Shown here: positions 17,028 to 24,885 of the stretch, one piece after another
Layout of the letters: each line of letters begins with the position of its first letter
Numbering within the stretch: the stretch's first letter is position 1
From: Bifidobacterium pluvialisilvae
Lineage (GTDB): Bacteria; Actinomycetota; Actinomycetes; Actinomycetales; Bifidobacteriaceae
Direction of reading: 5' to 3'
Assembly (NCBI RefSeq): GCF_019331695.1
Contig: NZ_JAHBBI010000006.1
Span: forward strand, 62,001-126,000
DNA length: 64,000 nucleotides
Position numbers and translations under genes: made by a program
Notes under the pieces: generated by a model
Told to the model about the DNA's origin: nothing
Seen by the model: only the letters and a program-made list of their open reading frames with translations
Databases searched by the model: none

Positions 17028-18301
17028 ACGAAGCCTTCCGGATCGAACGGCGCGAGGTCGTCGGGGCCTTCGCCGAGGCCGATGAGCTTGACGGGCACGC
17101 CGAGCTCCTTCTGCACGCTGATGACGATGCCGCCCTTGGCGGAGCCGTCGAGCTTGGTGAGCACGATGCCGGTGATGCCGATGGCTTCGGCGAACACCTT
17201 GGCCTGCGCCATGCCGTTCTGGCCGGTGGTGGCGTCGAGGACGAGCAGCACCTCCTCGACGGGCAGGGTCTTTTCGGTGACGCGGCGGATCTTGCCGAGC
17301 TCGTCCATGAGGTTCGCCTTGTTCTGCAGCCGGCCGGCGGTGTCGATGATGAGCACGTCGGCGTTCTGCTCCTTGGCGGCCTTGGCGGCTTCGAACGCCA
17401 CGGACGCGGGATCGGCGCCGTCCTTCTCGCTGCGGATGACCGGCACGTTCACGCGACGACCCCAGGTTTCGAGCTGGTCGGCGGCTGCGGCGCGGAACGT
17501 GTCGGCCGCGCCCATGACGACTTTCTTGTCTTCGGCGACGAACAGGCGGGCGAGCTTGCCGGCGGTGGTGGTCTTGCCGGTGCCGTTGACGCCCACCATC
17601 ATGATGACCGACGGGCCGGCGTCGGCCGGACGGGGACGGCTGGCGTTGAGCGAACGGTCCGTGTCGCGGCCAACGAGGTCGAGCAGACGGTCGCGCAGGA
17701 GGCCGCGCACGGCTTCGGGCGTCTTCTCGTCGTTGATGCGGGCGTCCTTGCGCAGTTCCTCGACGAGCTGTTCGCTCGCGTCGGCGCCGACGTCGGCGAG
17801 CAGCAGCGTGTCCTCGACGTCCTCCCAGTCGGCTTCGGAGAGGTTGTCCTTGGTGAGGATGGCGAACAGGGCCTTGCCGAACGGGTTGGCGCTGTTGGCA
17901 AGGCGGGACTTGAGGCGGGTGAGGCGCGACGCGGCCGACTCGGGCTTGACGACTTCGGCCTTGGGGGCGGGTTCGGGTTCGGGCTGCGCCGGCTTCGCGG
18001 GTTCGGGCTGCGCCTTCTCCGTCTGCGCCGGCTGTGCGGGCTCTTCGGCTTCCGGCTCGGCCGCCTCGTTTTCGGCCTCTGCGGCCTCCGGCCCGGCCGT
18101 CTCGGTCTTGGCTTCAGCGGACTCCGGTTCAACTGCAGCGGTTTCCGGTTCGGCTTCGACGGCCTGCGCGGATTCCGCCGCTTCCGGCTCCGGAGCGCCC
18201 ACGGCACCACTCTTGCGCGACTTGTTCACGGCCACGGCGATTATCGCGGCGATGACCACCACGGCGACAATGCCGATAATCAATAACGTCATGCTATCCA
18301 T
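17009..18301 (-). CDS. ftsY: Signal recognition particle receptor FtsY
   Basis: 430 residues. An N-terminal membrane span (LLIIGIVAVVVIAAIIAVAV) leads into an acidic Glu/Ala/Pro-rich linker to about 120. The N domain (SRLTRLKSRL) and the GTPase G domain follow, with GVNGTGKTTT at 237-246, DTAGR and TKLDGSAKGG. FtsY docks ribosome-SRP complexes at the membrane. The true transmembrane anchor is a trait of actinobacterial FtsY, unlike the amphipathic E. coli form. TAGGGT lies 7 nt before the ATG, so the transcript may be leaderless. Confidence 0.95.
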   Translation of the reverse strand: MDSMTLLIIGIVAVVVIAAIIAVAVNKSRKSGAVGAPEPEAAESAQAVEAEPETAAVEPESAEAKTETAGPEAAEAENEAAEPEAEEPAQPAQTEKAQPEPAKPAQPEPEPAPKAEVVKPESAASRLTRLKSRLANSANPFGKALFAILTKDNLSEADWEDVEDTLLLADVGADASEQLVEELRKDARINDEKTPEAVRGLLRDRLLDLVGRDTDRSLNASRPRPADAGPSVIMMVGVNGTGKTTTAGKLARLFVAEDKKVVMGAADTFRAAAADQLETWGRRVNVPVIRSEKDGADPASVAFEAAKAAKEQNADVLIIDTAGRLQNKANLMDELGKIRRVTEKTLPVEEVLLVLDATTGQNGMAQAKVFAEAIGITGIVLTKLDGSAKGGIVISVQKELGVPVKLIGLGEGPDDLAPFDPEGFVDGILG

Positions 18302-18308
18302 ATCCCCA

Positions 18309-18314
18309 ACCCTA
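18309..18314 (-). promoter_or_regulatory. -10 box of leaderless ftsY promoter
   Basis: TAGGGT on the minus strand, 7 nt from the ATG. The remaining gap to 18591 shows no gene or clear site. Confidence 0.45.
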
Positions 18315-18591
18315 TGTGTCGGAGGGGATAATCACCCAACACTCGCCTGCACGCAACCCAGCTCATGCGCCCAACCCCATCCGGCCCATGCTTCCCAAAC
18401 CCCTCAGCCATGGGTCATAACGCACGGTTACGAAAAAAAAACTACGGATGGCGATTCCCCGCGTAGGCTTTGCCACAAGGATGCGTTACACCCTACGCGA
18501 GCCGTGTAATCATCCCGAGAGACACACCCCACCGTCATCCCACGTAAGGCGTAACGTTGCCCATTATCCCGAGCGAGGCACCCACCCTCAT

Positions 18592-18717
18592 TGTCATTCT
18601 GAGCGAGGCACCCCACCCATACTTTGTCATTCTGAGCGGAGGCCGTCGGCCGTAGTCGAAGAATCTTGACGCAAACAGAAGATTCTTCGACTCGGCTTCG
18701 CCTCGCTCAGAATGACA
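18592..18717. repeat. TGTCATTCTGAGCG-type hairpin repeat
   Basis: Two TGTCATTCTGAGCG heads (18592 and about 18625) and one inverted tail CGCTCAGAATGACATG enclose GTCGAAGAATCTT...AGATTCTTCGACTCGGC. The arms pair over about 40 bp. Confidence 0.8.
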
Positions 18718-18875
18718 TGAAGAGAGTTAACGGTCCCCTCCCAGAATGGCATAAAGAGAACCCAACGGCCCCGGCCCCACCCAGCGCGGCGGAAAAACCC
18801 AACGCATCCGACTGAAACGACGAAGGCACCACCCGTATCCGTACGATGACGGAACGGGACTCGCGAGACTACGCC

Positions 18876-19265
18876 TTACTTGGCGGGCTTGGCGTCCTTT
18901 GCCCCGGCCGTCCCGGCCTCGTCACCGTCCTGCTGCTCCGCGTCGCTCGCATCGTCCGCATCACCGGCGTCACGCAGGGTGCGCACCTCCAGCACGGTGG
19001 AATCGTTCACATACACCGGCGTCTCCGATGTCGAATCTTCCCCGGCACCGGCCGCGGAATCCCCGCGCTTGCCGGACGGCGTGAACGCGATATGCGTGCC
19101 CACCACACGCGGCTTGCGATTGCCGTTCACGTTCTCGTTCTCCATGGTGTACAGAAAATCACTGCTGTGGGAATCACGACGCGCCTGGCGCAGAATGAAC
19201 ACAATGAGCACCGCAAGCACGCAAACCCACGCAAGAATCACCAGAAGCATCGACATACCAAACAT
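18876..19265 (-). CDS. Small single-span membrane protein, unknown
   Basis: 129 residues. One hydrophobic segment at about 4-25 (MSMLLVILAWVCVLAVLIVFIL) is followed by Arg residues, which suggests a cytoplasmic tail. The tail contains a short ordered patch (RKPRVVGTHIAFTPSGKRG) and ends in an Asp/Ala/Glu-rich disordered stretch. No recognised domain. It stands alone between ftsY and the tetR gene; the reading frame has the high third-position GC of neighbouring genes. Confidence 0.65.
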   Translation of the reverse strand: MFGMSMLLVILAWVCVLAVLIVFILRQARRDSHSSDFLYTMENENVNGNRKPRVVGTHIAFTPSGKRGDSAAGAGEDSTSETPVYVNDSTVLEVRTLRDAGDADDASDAEQQDGDEAGTAGAKDAKPAK

Positions 19266-19392
19266 TGTGGCACTTCATCCGGAGATTACCCAAAAACTAC
19301 ACGTAATCATCGCCGCTTGTTTACATCACCGTTGCGCCCCCGTTATCAAGGCCGGTCCGCCACCGCATCATCACCGCCGCGCCGCACGTCAC

Positions 19393-19398
19393 TACAAT
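19393..19398 (+). promoter_or_regulatory. -10 box of leaderless tetR promoter
   Basis: TACAAT, 8 nt before the ATG. Confidence 0.5.
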
Positions 19399-19406
19399 AC
19401 GAAAGT

Positions 19407-20162
19407 ATGGCTACCACTTCGAGAATGACGGCATGGCAGCGGCGCGAGCAACTCATCGCCGTAGGGCGGTCGCTCTTCGCGGCGAAGGGCTTCGAGGCGG
19501 TGAGTGTGGAGGAAATCGCCGCCACGGCGAAGGTGAGCAAACCCATCGTGTACGAGCATTTCGGCGGCAAGGAGGGCCTGTACGCCGTCGTCGTCGACCG
19601 TGAGATGCAGACGCTCACCGAATCGGTGATGGAGACGCTCTCCCGTCCTGCGCAGGGCTCACGCCAGATCGTGGAGAACGCGGCCATGGCGTTCCTCACG
19701 TATATAGAGGAGCACACCGACGGATTCCAGGTGCTGGTGCGCGACCGCCCGACCACCGACCCGTCCGGCTCGTTCAATTCCCTGCTTGGCGACGTGAGCA
19801 TCCGCGTGGAGGACCTGCTCGTCACCGCGTTCAAACGTCATAAGATCCCAGCGAAGGGCGTGCCGTACTATGCGCAGATGCTCGTCGGCATGATGGTGTT
19901 CACCGGCCAGTATTGGGCCACGCATCGCAAACTCGGCAAGGACCAGCTCGCCGCATACATCGTGAACCTCGCGTGGAACGGCCTCTCCAGCATCGAGGCC
20001 AAGCCGACCCTGCGTTACGTCGGCAGCAACATCGACAGGAAGGCCGCCAACGCGACGGATTCCGCCTCCGCCAGTGTCGATTCCAACGTCACGTCCACCG
20101 CATCCGATGGACGACGTGCTGACGACGACGAAATCACGCCCACATCCATCTCAACGGATTGA
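19407..20162 (+). CDS. TetR-family transcriptional regulator
   Basis: 251 residues. The N-terminal helix-turn-helix is clear: REQLIAVGRSLFAAKGFEAVSVEEIAATAKVSKPIVYEHFGGKEGLYAVVVDRE (within residues 10-60). An all-helical ligand domain follows to about 205, then a Ser/Ala/Asp/Thr-rich tail of some 45 residues not usual for the family. It is probably a repressor; targets are unknown, the nearest candidates being the hydrolase genes downstream. TACAAT ends 8 nt before the ATG, so the start rests on a leaderless promoter. Confidence 0.88.
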   Translation: MATTSRMTAWQRREQLIAVGRSLFAAKGFEAVSVEEIAATAKVSKPIVYEHFGGKEGLYAVVVDREMQTLTESVMETLSRPAQGSRQIVENAAMAFLTYIEEHTDGFQVLVRDRPTTDPSGSFNSLLGDVSIRVEDLLVTAFKRHKIPAKGVPYYAQMLVGMMVFTGQYWATHRKLGKDQLAAYIVNLAWNGLSSIEAKPTLRYVGSNIDRKAANATDSASASVDSNVTSTASDGRRADDDEITPTSISTD

Positions 20163-20166
20163 CGGC

Positions 20167-20386
20167 GATGGATTGCGTCGCAATTCTTGGCATATTGCAG
20201 CGTAATCCATCAGAATCCGCCCTTTCTCCATGGATTACGATGCATTTTGTCGAAAAAACGTCGTCGTCCATCACGATTTCCGTTCTCTAATTCCAGAATC
20301 GTTGAAATTGCAACGTTGTAAAAAATCCGATACGTCGATTTTGATGGACCGCAACGCATTTCGTCGAAAATGCAACGGATTCCATC
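20167..20386. repeat. Cluster of three 44-bp palindromes with one 16-bp core
   Basis: Palindromes at 20167-20211 (45 bp), 20229-20272 and 20343-20386 have the pattern GATGGAnnnCG...TGCATTT... and end in TCCATC. The 16-bp CGTTGAAATTGCAACG lies at 20300-20315. The first unit starts 4 bp after the tetR stop; the last ends about 70 bp before the hydrolase start. The unit at 20343 is preceded by TTTT, as in copies at 27741 and 35859. Confidence 0.85.
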
Positions 20387-20443
20387 GAACACCGGCAATC
20401 AGACCCCAACGAACGGATTCCTTCGCGTGACAGCCTCCTGCGC

Positions 20444-20449
20444 TAGGCT
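20444..20449 (+). promoter_or_regulatory. -10 box of leaderless hydrolase promoter
   Basis: TAGGCT, 7 nt before the ATG at 20457. Confidence 0.45.
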
Positions 20450-20456
20450 CGGTCGT

Positions 20457-21764
20457 ATGGAGTTGCAGTTGATTGACGAGCACGATTACGCCAGGACGAT
20501 GACCGAGACCGTGCTGCCGGCGTTGGCGGCCTGCCGCAGCGAGGGATGGATGGAGCCTTCGCATGACGCCGACCTCGCGCCGTTGGATTCGCTGCGAACG
20601 GCCCCGACTCCGAGGCAACCGAAGCGCGGCACGCCCGGCAGCCCGATCTTCGGCGAGCACGGGGAGCTGGCCGAGGTCATCAACAACGCCAAGGAGGATA
20701 TCAAGGCCGACGCCAGCGCCAAGGCCGACGCCATCCGCATCCGTAACGTCAACGTCAACGACAGCCCGACCAACGCACGCTTCGCCGAGGACGCCAACGT
20801 CGGCGCCGGCAACGCCGACCGTGCCGCGGCGAAGGCCGTCGACCATACCGGCCAGCTGCATTACGTCTGCTACGACGCCGCCAAGTTCGACGCCGTCCGC
20901 GAGCACGGGGCCACGGCCACGTTCCGCGGCGCCGTCGTGATCTCGCATGGCTTCACCGAGTTCGCCGAAAGGTTCGCCGAACTGGCATGGTATCTGCTGC
21001 TCGACGGCTTCAGCGTCTGCATCCTCGAACACCGTGGCCACGGGTATTCGCCGCGCGACGTCGAGGATGAAAGCCTCGTATGGATCGACGACTGGCATCG
21101 CTACGTCGACGATCTTGCGAAGTTCTGTTCGACAATCGGCCAGGATTATGCGCTTGGCTCGCCGCTGTACCTGTATGGTCATTCGATGGGCGGCGGCATC
21201 GCGGCGGCGATGCTGGAACGCTACCCCACGATCATCGACAAGGCGGTGCTCTCCGCGCCGATGATCGCCCCGAAGACCGGCATGCCGCTGTGGCTTTCGC
21301 CGTGGATCGTGGAACTGGCGTGCGCCGTCGGGTTGAGCAAGCATATCGCGCCCACGCAGCAGTATTTCAGCGAGGATTTCGACGAGCAGTTCTATCGCGG
21401 TCTGAGCCTGCCGCGTGCCCGCTGGGTGCATGACCTGCGCGTGAAGCATCCCGAATACCATACGAATGCGGCCACGTTCGGCTGGGTGCGCGAGGGACTG
21501 CGCATGTACCGGTCGGTGCTGCGGCCGTCGGCGTGCGCCGAGGTGGAGGCGCCGCTGCTGGTGTTCCAGGCCGACAACGACTCGTATGTGCTGCCGCAGC
21601 CGCAGAACCGCTTCGTCTCGCTCGTTCGTGCCGGCGGATGCCCGGCGCAGCTGGTGCATCTCAGGGGCTCGCGCCACGAGATGACGACCGAACGCAACGA
21701 GATCATGCGGCAGTACGTCGGCCGGATTCTCAAGTTCCTGCACACCCCGCTGGCCGAGGAGTAG
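20457..21764 (+). CDS. Alpha/beta hydrolase, monoacylglycerol lipase-like
   Basis: 435 residues. The fold starts with FRGAVVISHGFTEFAERFAELAWYLL and CILEHRGHGYS. The nucleophile elbow is LYGHSMGGGIA; the acid is in FQADNDSYVLPQ and the base in LRGSRHEM. This is the lysophospholipase/monoglyceride lipase branch, with no signal peptide, so it acts in the cytoplasm. A low-complexity insert of about 70 residues rich in Ala, Asp and Asn (around 60-130) separates a short N-terminal segment from the core and is unusual. It converges with the carboxylesterase gene, two bases apart. Confidence 0.85.
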   Translation: MELQLIDEHDYARTMTETVLPALAACRSEGWMEPSHDADLAPLDSLRTAPTPRQPKRGTPGSPIFGEHGELAEVINNAKEDIKADASAKADAIRIRNVNVNDSPTNARFAEDANVGAGNADRAAAKAVDHTGQLHYVCYDAAKFDAVREHGATATFRGAVVISHGFTEFAERFAELAWYLLLDGFSVCILEHRGHGYSPRDVEDESLVWIDDWHRYVDDLAKFCSTIGQDYALGSPLYLYGHSMGGGIAAAMLERYPTIIDKAVLSAPMIAPKTGMPLWLSPWIVELACAVGLSKHIAPTQQYFSEDFDEQFYRGLSLPRARWVHDLRVKHPEYHTNAATFGWVREGLRMYRSVLRPSACAEVEAPLLVFQADNDSYVLPQPQNRFVSLVRAGGCPAQLVHLRGSRHEMTTERNEIMRQYVGRILKFLHTPLAEE

Positions 21765-21766
21765 GG

Positions 21767-22516
21767 CTACATGATCCCGCTGGTGATGTTGTTGTCGAGC
21801 AGCCACTGGCGGGTGTCGTCGAACTCGCTCAGGCTCACGGCGTGGTCGAGCTTCGGATATTCCTTGAGCTTGAGGTACGTGTTCTCCTCCAGCCATGCGC
21901 TCAACGCGTTGTGCTGGTTGCGCGGCACGACCTGGTCCTTGTCGCCGAACGCGAAGAACACCGGGATCTCAAGCGCCGCAAGCGCATTGTCGTAGGGCGC
22001 GGTGCCGGCGACGATGCCCGGCGCCATGAAGCCGGAAAGGCATACGACCGCGCGGTATCGCCTGGGGTTCGTGCGCAGCAGGTGCACGGCCACGAGCCCG
22101 CCCTGCGAGAATCCGAGCGGCACGATTTCGCGGTCGGCCGGAACGTTCTCCGCCACCCAGTCGTTCACGGCCTTCGCGGCGGCGTAGGCGTCGTAGTCGA
22201 GGTCCTCGCCGGTGGGCACGGAATCATGCAGCCAGGTGTAGCCTTCGGGGGCGTATTCGGCGAACTGCGGCGGCATCGGCATGGGCGCGCGCAGCGACAC
22301 GTAGTCGTTGTAGGGCGCAATGTAGCCCATGAGGTCGGCGATCTCCTGCTCGTTCGACCCCCAGCCGTGCATGATGAGGAACATCGGCTTGGCGGGGTTG
22401 GCCTTGCCGTCGCCGCGCGACCATTGCGCGTGCGTCACCGTAAGCGGGTCTCCGAAATGGCCGGGCACTACGTCGGACTCGCGTCCAATCAGATTCGTCT
22501 TCTCGTCGTTAGTCAT
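21767..22516 (-). CDS. Phospholipase/carboxylesterase family serine hydrolase
   Basis: 249 residues. HGWGSNEQEIADLMGYIA forms the oxyanion region, GFSQGG the nucleophile elbow, FGDKDQVVPR the acid and YPKLDHAVS the base. This layout matches the YpfH/acyl-protein thioesterase-like group, which cleaves short esters. The start is taken at MTNDEKTN, where TATAGT ends 6 nt upstream. Tail-to-tail with the preceding hydrolase, so the two may form a functional pair but not an operon. Confidence 0.85.
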   Translation of the reverse strand: MTNDEKTNLIGRESDVVPGHFGDPLTVTHAQWSRGDGKANPAKPMFLIMHGWGSNEQEIADLMGYIAPYNDYVSLRAPMPMPPQFAEYAPEGYTWLHDSVPTGEDLDYDAYAAAKAVNDWVAENVPADREIVPLGFSQGGLVAVHLLRTNPRRYRAVVCLSGFMAPGIVAGTAPYDNALAALEIPVFFAFGDKDQVVPRNQHNALSAWLEENTYLKLKEYPKLDHAVSLSEFDDTRQWLLDNNITSGIM

Positions 22517-22522
22517 ACAACC

Positions 22523-22528
22523 ACTATA
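22523..22528 (-). promoter_or_regulatory. -10 box of leaderless carboxylesterase promoter
   Basis: TATAGT on the minus strand, 6 nt from the ATG. Confidence 0.5.
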
Positions 22529-22638
22529 TGTGCCGGCAATCGCGACGACATTCCACAATATGTGCCGTTGGTCACAGTTGCGGCGGCGCATGGACCGAGG
22601 CGCGCCGCATGGGCCGCACGGCCTGCGTGACGTACGTC

Positions 22639-24885
22639 CTACATCAGCTTGGTGCTTTCAAGGTTGCGGATGATCCAATCGTTCAGCCGGATCACCGGCT
22701 TGCGCAGCACGAGGCCGAGCAGCAGCGACGGGATGATGAACAACGCCAGCATGACCAGCTCACGCCAGTATTCCGTGCCGTACGACCCGGCCATCGCCGC
22801 ATGCATGGCGGCGATGCCGTGGGGGAACGGCAGGAACGGATACAGCGCCTGGAAGAACGGCGGCAGCGTCTCTATCGGGAACGTGCCGCCCGAGCCTGCC
22901 ACCTGCATGACGAGCAGCACCACGGCGATGGCCTTGCCGATGTCGCCGAACGACAGCGCCAACGTATAGGTGATGTTCGAGAACACGATGCCCGAAACAA
23001 GGCACACCAGCAGGTACTTCATCGGATCGATGGCCTGCACGCGCAGATAGTACAGGTCTCCGCACGCCACCAGCGCGCTCTGCAACGCCGCCATCACCGC
23101 GAACGTCAGGTATCGGCCGAAATACTCCTCGTGCAGCCGCAGCGGAGGCAGGCCGTGATGCGCACGGCAGCGGACCAGGCGGTCGTCCATCATCGCCCGG
23201 ATGTCATCGCGGCCGCGGTCCGACATCGCCACCTTCATCATGGCGACGAGGATGATGGACCCGACCCAGATGGACAGGATCGTGTAGAACGGCGCCATCG
23301 CCGAACCGTAGTTCGCGATGTGGTAGACGGCCACTCGGTCGAGCTTCACCGGCGACGACAGCAGCGTGGCAAGAGTGTCGGCGTCGACGTTGGTCAGACT
23401 GCCGAGTTTCGCGGGGTCGCCGTTGTTGTAGAACGCCACGAGCTGGTTGCTCAGGGTCTGCAGACGGTCGGACGCGGCGGCGAGGCGCTTCGACGAACGG
23501 TCGAGCAGCGTGCGAATGGAGGCGATGGAGGTCGAGGCGTCGCCGGATACGCCCTGCAATCCGTCGACCGTCGTGGCGAGATCGTCGGCCACGGCGCGCG
23601 TCTGCGTGTTGAGGTCGCCGATCGACGACGCCAATGCGTCGAGCTTCGGCTTCAGGTCGGCCTCGTATGAATCCTTCACCGTCGTGATGGATTTCTTCGC
23701 CGACGCCACCTGCTGCTTGAGCGTCTTGCGCTGCGCGGCCGCGTCGTCGACGCCGGACGCCAGCGAAGCCTTGGCCTTGCGCAGGCCCGCGGCGAGGTCC
23801 TTCTGCGACTGCCGTGCGTTCTTCGCGGCGTCGAGTACGGCGGCCAGCGCCTTGCCGGCGGCCGCGTCGGCGCCGACACCGTCGTTCTTCTGCAGGTCCT
23901 CGAGCGCGGCGATCAGATCGTCGTATCCGCCGGCCGACGTGTCGACGCGTTTGGCGAGCGCCTCCAACTGCGTCTGCGCGGCGTCGGAATGCTTGCCGAT
24001 GGCGTCGAACGACGCGTCGAGTTGTTTGTCGACGGCGTCGTAGCCGGCTGCACTCTGCTTCAGCGACGTGTTGAGCACGTCGGCCGTGCCGCCGAGCGCA
24101 TCGTCCAGTGATTCGACGCCCTGCACGGCCTGGTTCAGGCCCTTCTTCGCGCCGTCGACCGACGAGCCGGACGATGCGATCAGACTGTTCGTGGAGGCGA
24201 TGATGTCTTCCGACGCCTTGAGCAGCTTCGAATACGACGCCACCTGCGCCGATGCGCCGCTGAGCTGGCGTCCCATCGTGTTGATGTGGCCGGTGGCCGT
24301 GCTCACATAGTTCTTCATCTCGTCGCTGTTCGAATATCTGAGCAGCGTCGACATGAGGTCGATGCCGACCTCGCCGATGGTCTTCGAGAACGTGCTGTCG
24401 ATCTGGCTGACGATGGTGGTCGCGCCCTGGTCGGTGATATGCGGCGCGATGGCGTTCGCCTTCTCGTTGAGATAGTACTTGAGCTGCGTATGCCTGACCT
24501 CGGGCGAGAACAGCGTCATCATGTCGGCGCTGAAGCTTTTCGGAATCACGATCGCCGCGTAGTAGTCGCCGGAACGCACGCCGTCGACGGCCGACGACGA
24601 GTCGGTGAACACCCAGTCGAGCTGCCTGTTGGCGCGCAGTGTCGATATGACCGTCTCCCCCACGTTGATCTTCACGGGGATGAGGTCGGATTTGTATCCG
24701 GCGTCGTCGCTGGCGACGGCCACCTTGAGGTCCTTCGTATTGCCGTACGGGTCCCAACTGGCCGCGATGTTGAACCATGCGTACAGCGACGGCACGATGA
24801 CCAGTCCCATCGTCACGATGATGCCGATGACGTTGCCCGTGGCGTTGCGCACGTCACGCAGGAAGATATGCCAGATGTTGCGCAT
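22639..24885 (-). CDS. YhgE/Pip-domain membrane protein (downstream copy)
   Basis: 748 residues. An N-terminal span (IIVTMGLVIVPSLYAWFNIAASWDPYGNT) carries the family signature. A large extracytoplasmic domain follows, with long coiled-coil stretches at about 200-480. The C-terminal block of about five spans ends in VIRLNDWIIRNLESTKLM. YhgE/Pip proteins resemble ABC-2 permeases without an ATPase; relatives are phage receptors or parts of type VII-like export systems. The ATG overlaps the stop of the larger paralogue by one base (TGATG), so translation is coupled. Confidence 0.88.
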   Translation of the reverse strand: MRNIWHIFLRDVRNATGNVIGIIVTMGLVIVPSLYAWFNIAASWDPYGNTKDLKVAVASDDAGYKSDLIPVKINVGETVISTLRANRQLDWVFTDSSSAVDGVRSGDYYAAIVIPKSFSADMMTLFSPEVRHTQLKYYLNEKANAIAPHITDQGATTIVSQIDSTFSKTIGEVGIDLMSTLLRYSNSDEMKNYVSTATGHINTMGRQLSGASAQVASYSKLLKASEDIIASTNSLIASSGSSVDGAKKGLNQAVQGVESLDDALGGTADVLNTSLKQSAAGYDAVDKQLDASFDAIGKHSDAAQTQLEALAKRVDTSAGGYDDLIAALEDLQKNDGVGADAAAGKALAAVLDAAKNARQSQKDLAAGLRKAKASLASGVDDAAAQRKTLKQQVASAKKSITTVKDSYEADLKPKLDALASSIGDLNTQTRAVADDLATTVDGLQGVSGDASTSIASIRTLLDRSSKRLAAASDRLQTLSNQLVAFYNNGDPAKLGSLTNVDADTLATLLSSPVKLDRVAVYHIANYGSAMAPFYTILSIWVGSIILVAMMKVAMSDRGRDDIRAMMDDRLVRCRAHHGLPPLRLHEEYFGRYLTFAVMAALQSALVACGDLYYLRVQAIDPMKYLLVCLVSGIVFSNITYTLALSFGDIGKAIAVVLLVMQVAGSGGTFPIETLPPFFQALYPFLPFPHGIAAMHAAMAGSYGTEYWRELVMLALFIIPSLLLGLVLRKPVIRLNDWIIRNLESTKLM